From: Pseudomonas sp. C2B4
GTDB lineage: Bacteria; Pseudomonadota; Gammaproteobacteria; Pseudomonadales; Pseudomonadaceae
NCBI RefSeq assembly: GCF_013359695.1
Contig: NZ_JABFMU010000036.1
Coordinates: 1-63,354, forward strand
DNA length: 63,354 nucleotides
Direction: 5' to 3'
A program made the translations under genes and the position numbers. Numbering within the stretch: position 1 is the first letter of the stretch; each line of letters begins with the position of its first letter. Under the pieces are notes generated by a model that ran no database searches, was not told where the DNA came from, and worked only from the letters and a program-made list of their open reading frames with translations. Below are positions 32,861 to 41,742 of this stretch, in pieces.

Positions 32861-34048
32861 CTATGAAACCTGGAGGCTGTTCCTGCGGCTCGCCGCCGCC
32901 GTCACCGCATAACCGATCAATGCGGCCAGTATCGAGCCAGTCAAAATCCCCATTCGGTCCATCCCGGCGTATTCGCTGGCACCCGGTACGAAGGCCAGGG
33001 AACCGACGAACAGGCTCATTGTGAAACCGATGCCGCAGAGGATCGCCACGCCCAGCACCTGGCCCCAGTTGGCACCTTGGGGCAGGGCGGCGATGCCTGA
33101 TTTCACCGCCAGCCAGGTCAGGCCGAACACGCCGATGGTTTTACCCAGCAGCAGGCCGACTGCGATGCCCATCGGCACGTAATGGGTGAAGCTCTCGACG
33201 GTCACGCCGCTCAGTGACAGGCCGGCGTTGGCGAAGGCAAATAGCGGCAGGATGCCGTAGGCCACCCATGGGTGCAGTGCGTGTTCCAGGGTCAGCAGTG
33301 GCGACGGTTCGGCGTTTTTCGTACGCAGGGGAATGCAGAAGGCCAAGGTCACACCCGCCAGCGTGGCGTGGACACCACTCTTGAGCACGCAGACCCAGAG
33401 GATCAAGCCGATGATCATGTACGGCCCGAGCTTGACCACCCCGAATCGGTTCATGCCGACCAGCGCGGCGATGCACGCCGCGGCCAGTGCCAGGGACAGG
33501 GTCGACAGCGCGCCGGAATAGAAGATCGCAATGATGATGATCGCGCCGAGGTCGTCGATGATTGCCAAGGTCATCAGGAACAGCTTCAGCGACACCGGAA
33601 CCCGTTTGCCCAGCAGCGCCAGTACCCCGAGCGCGAAGGCGATGTCGGTAGCGGTGGGGATGGCCCAGCCGCTGAGGGCTGGCGGGTTGTCACGGTTGAG
33701 GAACCAGTAGATCAGCGCTGGCACCACCATGCCACCGATGGCGGCCGCACCGGGCAGGACGATTTGCGACGGCTTGGACAACTGGCCGTCGAGGACTTCG
33801 CGTTTCACTTCCAGGCCGATCAGCAGGAAAAACAGGGCCATCAGTCCGTCGTTGATCCAAAGCAGCAGCGGCTTGGCGATCTTCAACGCACCGACCTGAG
33901 CCACCACGGGCGTGTCCAGCAAGCCGTTGTACAGCCACGACAGCGAGGAATTGTTGATGATCAAAGCCAGAATGGCTGCGGCGATCAACAGAAGACCGCT
34001 GGCAGCTTCCAACTGAAAGAAACGCGTGAAAGTGCTACGCAGAGGCAA
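32861..34048 (-). CDS. nhaA: Na+/H+ antiporter NhaA
   Basis: The 395-residue inner-membrane antiporter exchanges two protons for one sodium. The paired aspartates of the ion site appear in LMTLAIIDDLGAIIIIA, and the unwound-helix segment in IPTATDIAFALGVLALLGKRVP. Twelve hydrophobic spans fit the family, and the start MPLRSTFTRFFQLEAASGLLLI is canonical. It is divergent from the PLP-enzyme gene across 240 bp. Confidence 0.95.
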   Translation of the reverse strand: MPLRSTFTRFFQLEAASGLLLIAAAILALIINNSSLSWLYNGLLDTPVVAQVGALKIAKPLLLWINDGLMALFFLLIGLEVKREVLDGQLSKPSQIVLPGAAAIGGMVVPALIYWFLNRDNPPALSGWAIPTATDIAFALGVLALLGKRVPVSLKLFLMTLAIIDDLGAIIIIAIFYSGALSTLSLALAAACIAALVGMNRFGVVKLGPYMIIGLILWVCVLKSGVHATLAGVTLAFCIPLRTKNAEPSPLLTLEHALHPWVAYGILPLFAFANAGLSLSGVTVESFTHYVPMGIAVGLLLGKTIGVFGLTWLAVKSGIAALPQGANWGQVLGVAILCGIGFTMSLFVGSLAFVPGASEYAGMDRMGILTGSILAALIGYAVTAAASRRNSLQVS

Positions 34049-34117
34049 AGTCGCTCTCCATTAGTCGATTCAAAAGGTCGGACACCCTAACCCGTACCCT
34101 TAGAAGTTAAAACAAAA

Positions 34118-34139
34118 GTTATATTCTTTTTTGTTATAT
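34118..34139. repeat. Two GTTATAT direct repeats in an AT-rich promoter region
   Basis: GTTATAT at 34118-34124 and 34133-34139 are 15 bp apart in the AT-richest stretch of the nhaA / PLP-enzyme divergent region. A regulator such as CysB, which binds AT-rich half sites, is possible but not shown. Confidence 0.35.
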
Positions 34140-34288
34140 GACGTTACAAACCGATTGATCCGTTCAGGCGATCTGAGCCTAGCAGTTGCCTGCCGTATTG
34201 AACCCCAGCTGTACCTGTGCGGGATGTAGGTTTTTTCCTAAGCTTGGTGATTAGCCAGACTCCTGCCCGATCCAACGAGAAAACCACC

Positions 34289-35383
34289 ATGAGCGACAAC
34301 CGACAGTGGGCCCGTGAAGCCATCCGGATCATCGAAGCCGATTTCCAGCGTAGTGCCGACACCCACCTGATCCCTTTGCCGCTGCCGGGTTTTCCGGGCA
34401 TCGAGCTGTACTTCAAGGATGAGTCCAGCCATCCCACCGGCAGCCTCAAGCACCGTTTGGCCCGCTCATTGTTTTTGTATGCGCTGTGTAACGGCTGGCT
34501 CAAGCCCGGTGCGCCGGTGATTGAAGCGTCCAGCGGTTCGACGGCGATTTCCGAGGCGTACTTCGCCCGGTTGCTGGGGGTGCCTTTCATTGCGGTGGTG
34601 CCGGCCAGTACCTCCAAGGAGAAGATCGCGCAGATCGCTTTCTACGGTGGCCAGACTCATCTGGTGAATGATCCGACTCAGATCTACGCCGAATCCGAGC
34701 GTCTGGCGCGGGAACACGACGGACATTTCATCGACCAGTTCACCTACGCCGAACGCGCGACCGACTGGCGGGCGAACAACAACATTGCCGAATCGATCTT
34801 CCAGCAGATGCGTTTCGAGAAGCACCCGGAACCGAGTTGGTTGATCTCCAGCCCGGGTACCGGCGGCACCACGGCCACCCTGGGGCGTTACGTGCGCTAT
34901 CGCCAACATTGCACTCGCGTGCTGTGTGCCGATGCCGAGCGTTCAGTGTTCTTCGATTTTTACCAGAACGGCGATGCCAGCCTGCGCCTGGACCATGGTT
35001 CGCGAATTGAAGGCATTGGCCGGCCACGGGTGGAAGCGTCGTTTCTGCCCAAGGTCATCGATGCGATGGTCAAGGTGCCGGATGCCCTGTCACTGGCGGC
35101 CATGCACTACCTGGCCGAGCGCTTGGGGCGGCATGTTGGCGGATCGAGCGGGACCAACCTGATCGGCGCGTTGATGGCGGCGCAGCACATGGCGGCAGCC
35201 GGCGAGACGGGGTCGATCGTGGCGATCCTGTGCGACAGCGGCGAGCGCTATGCAACGACTTACTACGATCAGAAATGGCTCAAGGCCGAGGGGTATGAGT
35301 TGAGCGGGTTGATGGCGGTGGTGGCGGCGAGTGTCGAACAGGGTGTTGCACTGCCGGGCAGCGTGTTGCGCGCCAATATCTGA
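34289..35383 (+). CDS. PLP-dependent cysteine-synthase-fold lyase
   Basis: The 364-residue fold-type II PLP enzyme carries the Schiff-base Lys in HPTGSLKHRLA, a substrate loop SSGSTAISEAYFARLLGVPF and the phosphate loop SSPGTGGTTATLGRY. It resembles bacterial and fungal L-cysteine desulfhydrase (Cds1-like) proteins more than biosynthetic CysK or CysM. It may release H2S from cysteine. The ATG at 34289 starts MSDNRQWAREAIRIIEADF. A REPIN follows. Confidence 0.85.
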   Translation: MSDNRQWAREAIRIIEADFQRSADTHLIPLPLPGFPGIELYFKDESSHPTGSLKHRLARSLFLYALCNGWLKPGAPVIEASSGSTAISEAYFARLLGVPFIAVVPASTSKEKIAQIAFYGGQTHLVNDPTQIYAESERLAREHDGHFIDQFTYAERATDWRANNNIAESIFQQMRFEKHPEPSWLISSPGTGGTTATLGRYVRYRQHCTRVLCADAERSVFFDFYQNGDASLRLDHGSRIEGIGRPRVEASFLPKVIDAMVKVPDALSLAAMHYLAERLGRHVGGSSGTNLIGALMAAQHMAAAGETGSIVAILCDSGERYATTYYDQKWLKAEGYELSGLMAVVAASVEQGVALPGSVLRANI

Positions 35384-35408
35384 GGACGTTCAAACACTGC
35401 AGAACCCT

Positions 35409-35497
35409 TGTGGGAGCGAGCCTGCTCGCGAAGGCGGAGTGTCATTCACAGTGATGTTGAATGATCTACCGCTTTCGCGAGCAGGCTCGCTCCCACA
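35409..35497. repeat. REPIN with conserved spacer
   Basis: TGTGGGAGCGAGCCTGCTCGCGAA and its inverse flank GGCGGAGTGTCATTCACAG then GATGTTGAATGATCTACCGC. The spacer is nearly the same as that at 58045-58134. Confidence 0.93.
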
Positions 35498-35508
35498 GGG
35501 GATTTGTA

Positions 35509-37122
35509 TCAGGCCTCGAGACCGAGGATGTCTCGGGCAACCGCTTCAGCAATGCGAATCCCGTCGACACCCGCCGACAGAATCCCTCCCGCATAACCCG
35601 CGCCTTCACCGGCCGGGAACAAGCCTTTCACGTTCAGGCTCTGCATCGAGTCATTGCGAGTGATCCGCAGTGGCGACGAGGTGCGGGTCTCGATCCCGGT
35701 CAACACCGCGTCGTGCAGCGAGTAACCGCGAATCTGCTTCTCGAAGGCCGGCAAGGCTTCGCGAATGGCTTCGATGGCGAAGGCTGGCAAGGCCAGCGCC
35801 AGATCACCCAGGGCAACGCCTGGCTTGTAGGACGGTTCGACGCTGCCCAGTTCGGTGGACGGCTTGCCAGCGATAAAGTCGCCGACCAGTTGCGCCGGCG
35901 CTTCGTAGTTGCTGCCCCCCAGCACATAGGCGTGGGACTCCAGACGCTCCTGCAACTCGATACCGGCCAGCGGGCCGCCCGGATAGTCGACTTCCGGGGT
36001 AATCCCGACGACGATGCCGGAGTTGGCGTTGCGTTCATTACGCGAGTACTGGCTCATGCCGTTGGTGACCACACGGTTAGGCTCGGAGGTCGCCGCCACC
36101 ACGGTGCCGCCCGGGCACATGCAGAAGCTGTAGACCGAGCGACCGTTCTTGGCGTGGTGCACCAATTTGTAGTCGGCGGCACCCAGTTTCGGGTGGCCGG
36201 CGTATTTGCCCAGGCGCGCGCGGTCGATCAGCGACTGCGGGTGCTCGATACGGAAACCCACCGAGAACGGCTTGGCCTCCATGTAAACGCCACGGCCGTG
36301 GAGCATGCGGAACGTGTCCCGGGCGCTGTGGCCGAGGGCCAGGATCACGTGTTTCGAATGAATCTGCTCGCCGCCGTGGAGTTCGACGCCGACCAGTTGC
36401 CCGTCTTCGATCAGCACGTCGGTGACCCGCTGCTGGAAGCGCACTTCACCGCCAAGGGCACGGATTTCCTCACGCATGTTTTCCACGACACCGGTCAGAC
36501 GGAACGTACCAATGTGCGGTTTGCTGACGTAGAGGATTTCTTCCGGCGCACCGGCCTTGACGAACTCGTGCAGGACCTTGCGGCCAAGGAACTTCGGATC
36601 CTTGATCTGGCTGTAGAGCTTGCCGTCGGAAAACGTCCCCGCGCCGCCTTCGCCGAACTGCACGTTGGACTCGGGGTTAAGCACGCTTTTGCGCCACAGA
36701 CCCCAGGTGTCCTTGGTGCGCTGGCGCACATCGGGGCCGCGTTCGAGGATGATCGGCTTGAAGCCCATTTGTGCCAGCAGCAGCCCGGCGAAAATACCGC
36801 ACGGACCAAAACCGACGACGATCGGACGTGCGCCCGGATCGGCTGGCGCCTGGCCAACCATTTTGTAGCTGACATCCGGCGCCACGTTGACGTTACGATC
36901 ATCGGCGAACTTGTGCAGCACCGCTGCCTCGTCGCGAACGCTGAGGTCGATGGTGTAGATGAAGCACAGTTCGGAAGACTTTTTGCGCGCATCGTAGCTG
37001 CGCTTGAACAAGGTGAAGTCGAGCAGGTCATCGCTGGCAATGCCCAGGCGCTGCACGATGGCAGGGCGCAGGTCTTCGTCGGGATGGTCGATCGGCAGCT
37101 TGAGTTCGGTGATTCGTAACAT
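35509..37122 (-). CDS. NAD(P)/FAD-dependent oxidoreductase (COG2509 type)
   Basis: The 537-residue protein has a Rossmann FAD site (VGFGPCGIFAGLLLAQMGFKPIILERG), a substrate-domain segment (GAGTFSDGKLYSQIKDP) and a C-terminal GLFPAGEGAGYAGGILSAGVDGIRIAEAVA. The N-terminal 100 residues (MLRITELKLPIDHPDEDLRPAIVQRLGI) form the extra domain typical of this uncharacterised group. Some members are called alanine dehydrogenase-like or FixC-related without proof. Substrate is unknown. It is probably in its own unit, 95 bp after the lipoprotein gene. Confidence 0.85.
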   Translation of the reverse strand: MLRITELKLPIDHPDEDLRPAIVQRLGIASDDLLDFTLFKRSYDARKKSSELCFIYTIDLSVRDEAAVLHKFADDRNVNVAPDVSYKMVGQAPADPGARPIVVGFGPCGIFAGLLLAQMGFKPIILERGPDVRQRTKDTWGLWRKSVLNPESNVQFGEGGAGTFSDGKLYSQIKDPKFLGRKVLHEFVKAGAPEEILYVSKPHIGTFRLTGVVENMREEIRALGGEVRFQQRVTDVLIEDGQLVGVELHGGEQIHSKHVILALGHSARDTFRMLHGRGVYMEAKPFSVGFRIEHPQSLIDRARLGKYAGHPKLGAADYKLVHHAKNGRSVYSFCMCPGGTVVAATSEPNRVVTNGMSQYSRNERNANSGIVVGITPEVDYPGGPLAGIELQERLESHAYVLGGSNYEAPAQLVGDFIAGKPSTELGSVEPSYKPGVALGDLALALPAFAIEAIREALPAFEKQIRGYSLHDAVLTGIETRTSSPLRITRNDSMQSLNVKGLFPAGEGAGYAGGILSAGVDGIRIAEAVARDILGLEA

Positions 37123-37217
37123 GACGGGATCCGGTTCGCGGGGCGCACAACTGCGCCAGGGCGTTTGAAGCCGGCGATTATAAGCCGCAAAGGCCGGGTC
37201 CCGTGAGGCTTAAACGA

Positions 37218-37883
37218 TCAGTCGTCGCGCGATCCGCCGAAATACCCGCATCCGCGTTGCACCTGGCCATTGATACGCAACTCGGCGCTCATGTGCTGGA
37301 CGCTGCCGTTGCTGCTGTCGACGCAGCGTTGTGGGGCGACCCACAGTTCGATGTGCTGATTGTTGGCTTCGGTGCTGAGGTTGAAGCGGCCATCGCCCAG
37401 TTGCTCTTCGACGTAGGGCACGGCCAATGGCGGCTGGCCGGCTCGGGTGATGACCATGCCTTTGCCGCTGACGCTAACATTCCACTCGGGGGCATGGCCG
37501 GCGGCGCGCAGGATCAGCTTTTTGAAGTCAGGATCTTCACAGCCGTTACCTGAACGTTCGACGCGGTACAGCTGTTCGAGGTCCAGTTGCCCGTCGCCGG
37601 AACCGGAGACGATCCGCCCGCGCACATCGGCAAAGAGTTTGCCTTGGGCATTGGCCAGGCTCGCGGCCTGTTGCAGGACGCTGGTGCCACCCGTGTCGTT
37701 GACCGCATAACGCTGTGGTTGGCCGCATGGCTGGAACAACAGCTTGCCGTCGGCGGCGCTCAACTGGCCCTGCATGCGGGTCTGGCCTACATGGGCGGCG
37801 CTTTCTCGGGATCCGTCGAATAACTGGCAGGCGGCGAACAGGGGGAGCAGGGCAACAACGACTAGGGAACGGGCAACACGCAT
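37218..37883 (-). CDS. COG3650-family predicted lipoprotein
   Basis: The 221-residue protein has a lipobox (LLPLFAAC, Cys18) starting from the ATG at 37883, which follows AGGAG. The mature part resembles META/HslJ-related beta proteins: GKLLFQPCGQPQRYAVNDT, then ELRINGQVQRGCGYFGG near the C-terminus. Several Cys could pair in the periplasm. Heat-shock-type envelope roles are suggested for relatives; the function here is unknown. It reads towards the FAD-enzyme gene. Confidence 0.83.
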   Translation of the reverse strand: MRVARSLVVVALLPLFAACQLFDGSRESAAHVGQTRMQGQLSAADGKLLFQPCGQPQRYAVNDTGGTSVLQQAASLANAQGKLFADVRGRIVSGSGDGQLDLEQLYRVERSGNGCEDPDFKKLILRAAGHAPEWNVSVSGKGMVITRAGQPPLAVPYVEEQLGDGRFNLSTEANNQHIELWVAPQRCVDSSNGSVQHMSAELRINGQVQRGCGYFGGSRDD

Positions 37884-38059
37884 CTTGGGGTCTCCTGACA
37901 AGTGCCGCCACGTTACTCAGACTGACCGTTCATCACAACCGGTGAGTGGGACTCGCCTCGGATTTGAGGGCGGGTAAGTAACATTCGGCTTTACTTTAGG
38001 AGCCGGGTCGAAAGGGATTTGGCCGTAACCTTGTCGGCCTTTTCGTTACAGGAGGTGTT

Positions 38060-38428
38060 ATGAGGGGCTCAGGCAAGCTGATTTTCGGGGTATTGGGAAT
38101 GGCGGCGGCGATGCAATGCCTGGCGGCGGACATCACTTTCACGTCCAGGTCGGACTTTACCGCCATGGACCTGGAGCTTAAACGGATCGATAACCTGAAC
38201 CCGCAATCCATCGGGCTCAAGGTCACACTGAGCCCCAATGCACAGCGCCGGTTAGCACAAGTGACGCGTCAGGAAATGCATCAACGCGTGCGGCTATTCA
38301 TCAATGGAGTGCTGGTGTCCACCACGACGGTTCAGTCGGAGATCAGAGGCCCCAGTCTGTTTATCTCCGTACCCCGCGAGATAGCCGGCGACCTGGTGCC
38401 GACGCTGTTGGAGCCGCCGGCATCCTGA
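38060..38428 (+). CDS. Exported SecD-P1-head-like protein
   Basis: The 122-residue protein has a signal peptide (MRGSGKLIFGVLGMAAAMQCLAAD) and about 98 mature residues. LKVTLSPNAQRRLAQVTRQEMHQRVRLFINGVLVSTTTVQSEIRGPSLFISVP resembles the periplasmic P1 head of SecD (…A-x-x-x-x-G-x-V-x-S-x-P-x-x-x-x-I…). No SecD membrane part is present, so it is a free-standing copy of that fold. AGGAGG lies 6 bp before the ATG. Function is unknown. Confidence 0.78.
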   Translation: MRGSGKLIFGVLGMAAAMQCLAADITFTSRSDFTAMDLELKRIDNLNPQSIGLKVTLSPNAQRRLAQVTRQEMHQRVRLFINGVLVSTTTVQSEIRGPSLFISVPREIAGDLVPTLLEPPAS

Positions 38429-38463
38429 GGCGACGCTGAGTCAGCGCCGCACCTTGGGTCTGT

Positions 38464-39060
38464 TCAGATGTGAAAGGTCTGGCCGGTCTGCAAGCCTTCG
38501 ACACTCTTGGCGTAGGCCAATGCCACATCGGCCGCTGGAACCGGTTTGAAGCCACGGAAGTAGGGTGCGTATTTGCCCATGGCTTCGACCAGCACATTCG
38601 GGCTGATCGAGTTAACCCGCAGGCCGCGCGGCAGTTCGATGGCGGCTGCGCGGACGAAACTGTCCAGGGCACCGTTGACCAGCGCTGCCGACGCACCACT
38701 GCGGATCGGGTCATGGCTGAGCACGCCGGTGGTGAAGGTGAACGATGCGCCGTCATTGGCGAATTCACGGCCGATCAGCAGCAGGTTGACCTGGCCCATC
38801 AGCTTGTCTTTCAGGCCCAGGGCAAAACTCTCCTCGGTCATTTCATCCAAGGGGGCGAAGGTCACGTTGCCAGCAGCGCAGACCAGCGCATCGAACTTGC
38901 CGGTTTGCTCGAACAGTTTGCGAATCGAGGCGCTGTCACTGATATCCACCTGGAAATCACCGCTGGTGCGGCCGATGCGCACGATTTCGTGGCGTGGGGA
39001 CAGTTCCTTGTCGATGGCCGAACCAATGGTGCCGCCTGCGCCGATCAAAAGAATTTTCAT
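38464..39060 (-). CDS. Short-chain dehydrogenase
   Basis: The 198-residue SDR has the cofactor loop LIGAGGTIGSAI, an NAG-type CAAGNVTF strand end and GAS..AALVNGALDSFVRAAAIELPRG where Tyr-x-x-x-Lys normally lies. The catalytic Tyr is replaced (SAALVNGAL has no Y-x-x-x-K), which places it in the divergent SDR group often listed as type SDR without classical catalysis. It starts at 39060 and is divergent from the LysR gene, the usual layout for a LysR target. Confidence 0.84.
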   Translation of the reverse strand: MKILLIGAGGTIGSAIDKELSPRHEIVRIGRTSGDFQVDISDSASIRKLFEQTGKFDALVCAAGNVTFAPLDEMTEESFALGLKDKLMGQVNLLLIGREFANDGASFTFTTGVLSHDPIRSGASAALVNGALDSFVRAAAIELPRGLRVNSISPNVLVEAMGKYAPYFRGFKPVPAADVALAYAKSVEGLQTGQTFHI

Positions 39061-39165
39061 GTTGCCGTTCCTCCAGTGGTTTGAATGTGGCTTCAGTTTA
39101 GAGTGGTTTTTTCCACTGATAAGCGCGCTAATAGGCAACCTTTGGTTTTCAAATGGAAACAATCC

Positions 39166-40074
39166 ATGAGCGAGATGGATGATCTGGCGGCGTTCGCGGT
39201 GTTGGTCGAGGCGGGCAGTTTTACCCTGGCGGCGCAGCAACTGGGGTGCAGCAAGGGGCAACTGTCCAAGCGTATCAGTCAACTGGAAACGCAGTTTTCC
39301 GTGGTGCTGCTGCAGCGCACCACCCGGCGTTTGAGCCTGACGGCGGCCGGCGCGGCATTGTTGCCGCAGGCGCAGGCCCTGGTGGTTCAGGTCGAGCGGG
39401 CACGCCAGGCCCTGGCCCGGTTGAAGGACGACATGGCCGGTCCGGTGCGTATGACGGTTCCGGTGTCGTTGGGGGAGACCTTCTTCGATGGCTTGCTGTT
39501 GGAGTTCTCAGCCAAGTACCCCGAGGTGCAGATCGAATTGGAGCTCAACAACAATTACCGCGAACTGTCCCGCGATGGGTTCGATCTGGCGATCCGTGCC
39601 GACGTGGCCATCGATCAGCGACTGGTGGCGCGTCCCTTATTGGCCTGGCACGAAATGACCTGCGCCAGCCCGGCCTATCTCGAGCAATACGGCGAGCCGC
39701 GGACACCTCAGGCCTTGGCCGAGCACCGATGCCTGCTCAACAGCCATTACAGCGGTCGCGAAGAATGGCTGTATCACCAGCAACATGAATTACTGCGGGT
39801 GCGGGTTTCCGGTCCGTTCGCCAGCAACCATTACAACCTGCTGAAGAAAGCCGCGCTGGCCGGCGCCGGCATTGCCCGTTTGCCGTCCTACTTGCTGCCG
39901 GCGGAATTGGCGGATGGGCGTCTGCGCTGGTTGCTGCGCGACTATCAGACCCGAAGCATGCCGATGTACCTGGTGCATCCGTATCAGGGGGGCTTGCCCA
40001 AGCGTACGCAGGTACTGGCGGATTATTTGATGGGGTGGTTCAAGCGAAGTGGGGAGGCGTTGGATCGACTATAG
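39166..40074 (+). CDS. LysR-family transcriptional regulator
   Basis: The 302-residue protein has an N-terminal winged HTH (FAVLVEAGSFTLAAQQLGCSKGQLSKRISQLETQFSVVLLQRTTRRLSLTAAGAAL) and a periplasmic-binding-type effector domain of the CrgA group (VSLGETFFDGLLLEFSAKYPEVQIELELNNNYRELSRDGFDLAIRAD). The start MSEMDDLAAF at 39166 lies 105 bp from the divergent SDR start. It probably controls that gene and itself. Confidence 0.93.
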   Translation: MSEMDDLAAFAVLVEAGSFTLAAQQLGCSKGQLSKRISQLETQFSVVLLQRTTRRLSLTAAGAALLPQAQALVVQVERARQALARLKDDMAGPVRMTVPVSLGETFFDGLLLEFSAKYPEVQIELELNNNYRELSRDGFDLAIRADVAIDQRLVARPLLAWHEMTCASPAYLEQYGEPRTPQALAEHRCLLNSHYSGREEWLYHQQHELLRVRVSGPFASNHYNLLKKAALAGAGIARLPSYLLPAELADGRLRWLLRDYQTRSMPMYLVHPYQGGLPKRTQVLADYLMGWFKRSGEALDRL

Positions 40075-40090
40075 ATCGTCACATAACCCC

Positions 40091-40190
40091 TGTAGGAGCG
40101 AGCCTGCTCGCGATGGACGTTAACGATGACGTGGGCTGTCTGGATGAACGCAGCGCTCTCCAGTTCTTCGCGAGCAGGCTCGCTCCTACA
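40091..40190. repeat. REPIN, TCCTACA subfamily, twin of 18491
   Basis: Both arms end in the CTACA variant and the spacer shares CGTTAACGAT, GAACGC and the distance to the right arm with the copy at 18491-18590. Confidence 0.92.
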
Positions 40191-40225
40191 GTGGGTCTTC
40201 ATTGTTGTCGGGGGTTGTGGCAGGC

Positions 40226-40257
40226 AAAAAAAAACGGCCCGCGAAGGCCGTTTTTTT
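40226..40257. terminator. Bidirectional terminator after the bra operon
   Basis: AACGGCC and GGCCGTT form a short stem flanked by nine A and seven T. It lies just after the braG stop and would end the bra transcript. Confidence 0.85.
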
Positions 40258-40272
40258 GTTTTCCGCAGAGGC

Positions 40273-40974
40273 TTAGCCGCCGAGGTACGCTTCGCGCACT
40301 TTCGGGTCGGTCAGCAGGGCTTCACCGGTGCCTTGCATCACCACCCGGCCGTTTTCCAGCACGTAGGCACGGTCAGCGATTTTCAGCGCCTGGTTGGCGT
40401 TCTGCTCGACCAGGAACACCGTCACACCGTCCTTGCGCAGCTGTTCGATGATGTCGAAGATCTGCTGGATGATGATCGGTGCCAGGCCCAGCGACGGTTC
40501 GTCGAGCAGCAGCAACTTGGGCTTGCTCATCAGCGCACGGCCGATGGCGAGCATTTGCTGTTCGCCGCCGGACATGGTGCCGCCGCGCTGGCTGAAACGT
40601 TCTTTCAGGCGTGGGAAAAGTCCGAGGACCTTGTCCATCTGTTCCTGATAGTCGCCCTTGGCGGTGAAGAAACCACCCATGGAGAGGTTTTCTTCCACGG
40701 TCAGGCGGGAAAATACCCGACGACCTTCCGGAACCACGGCGATGCTCTTGCGCATGATCTGCGAGGAGTCCTGGCCTACCAGTTCCTCACCCATGTAGCG
40801 GATGCTGCCGCTGTGGGCCCGAGGCGAACCGCACAGGGTCATGAGCAGGGTGGACTTGCCGGCACCGTTGGCGCCGATCAGAGTCACGATCTCGCCCTGG
40901 CGAACTTCGACGTTGACGCTGTGCAAGGCCTGGATCTTGCCGTAGAAGGTGGAAACGTTTTCGAACTGCAGCAT
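40273..40974 (-). CDS. braG: Branched-chain amino-acid ABC importer, ATPase 2
   Basis: The 233-residue LivF-type ATPase has Walker A GANGAGKST, signature MSGGEQQMLAIGRAL and Walker B LLLLDEPSLGLAP. It is the last gene of braCDEFG and directly abuts braF (stop and start contiguous). It works as a heterodimer with BraF. Confidence 0.95.
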   Translation of the reverse strand: MLQFENVSTFYGKIQALHSVNVEVRQGEIVTLIGANGAGKSTLLMTLCGSPRAHSGSIRYMGEELVGQDSSQIMRKSIAVVPEGRRVFSRLTVEENLSMGGFFTAKGDYQEQMDKVLGLFPRLKERFSQRGGTMSGGEQQMLAIGRALMSKPKLLLLDEPSLGLAPIIIQQIFDIIEQLRKDGVTVFLVEQNANQALKIADRAYVLENGRVVMQGTGEALLTDPKVREAYLGG

Positions 40975-41742
40975 TTACGCTTCCCCCAGGTAGGCTTTGA
41001 TCACTTCAGGATTGTCGCGGATCTGTTCCGGCGTACCGTTGGCCAGAGGCGTGCCCTGGTTGATCACGACGATGTGGTCGGAAATGCTCATGACCAGTTT
41101 CATGTCGTGTTCGATCAGCAGCACGGTGACATTGTGCTCTTCACGCAGCACGCTGATCAGCGCCTTCAGGTCTTCGGTTTCCTTCGGGTTCAGACCGGCG
41201 GCCGGTTCGTCGAGCATGAGGATCCGCGGACGGGTCATCATGCAGCGGGCGATTTCCAGGCGACGTTGCTGACCGTAGGCCAGGGTGCCGGCCGGACGGT
41301 TGGCGAACTCCTTGAGATGAACCTTTTCCAGCCAGTACTCGGCGTATTCCATGGCCTCGCGTTCGCTGCGGCGGAACGACGGGGTCTTGAACAGACCGGA
41401 CAGGAAGTTGGTGTTCAAGTGGCGATGCTGGGCAATCAAGAGGTTCTCGACCGCCGTCATGTCCTTGAACAACCGCACGTTCTGGAAGGTACGCACCACG
41501 CCCTTGAGGGCGATCTTGTGGCCCGGCAAGCCTTCGATCGGCTCGCCGTCCAGCAGGATGCTGCCGCCGCTCGGCTTGTAGAAGCCGGTCAGGCAGTTGA
41601 ACACGGTGGTCTTGCCGGCACCGTTGGGGCCGATCAGTGCAACCACTTGTTTCTCTTTCACGCTCAAGGCTACGCCATTGACCGCCAGCAAGCCGCCGAA
41701 GCGCATGCTCAGGTTTTCTACTTTAAGGATCTCGCGGCTCAT
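40975..41742 (-). CDS. braF: Branched-chain amino-acid ABC importer, ATPase 1
   Basis: The 255-residue LivG-type ATPase has Walker A GPNGAGKTT, signature LAYGQQRRLEIARCM (a degenerate LSGGQ usual for LivG) and Walker B LMLDEPAAGLNP. It overlaps the braE stop by 4 bp. Confidence 0.95.
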   Translation of the reverse strand: MSREILKVENLSMRFGGLLAVNGVALSVKEKQVVALIGPNGAGKTTVFNCLTGFYKPSGGSILLDGEPIEGLPGHKIALKGVVRTFQNVRLFKDMTAVENLLIAQHRHLNTNFLSGLFKTPSFRRSEREAMEYAEYWLEKVHLKEFANRPAGTLAYGQQRRLEIARCMMTRPRILMLDEPAAGLNPKETEDLKALISVLREEHNVTVLLIEHDMKLVMSISDHIVVINQGTPLANGTPEQIRDNPEVIKAYLGEA

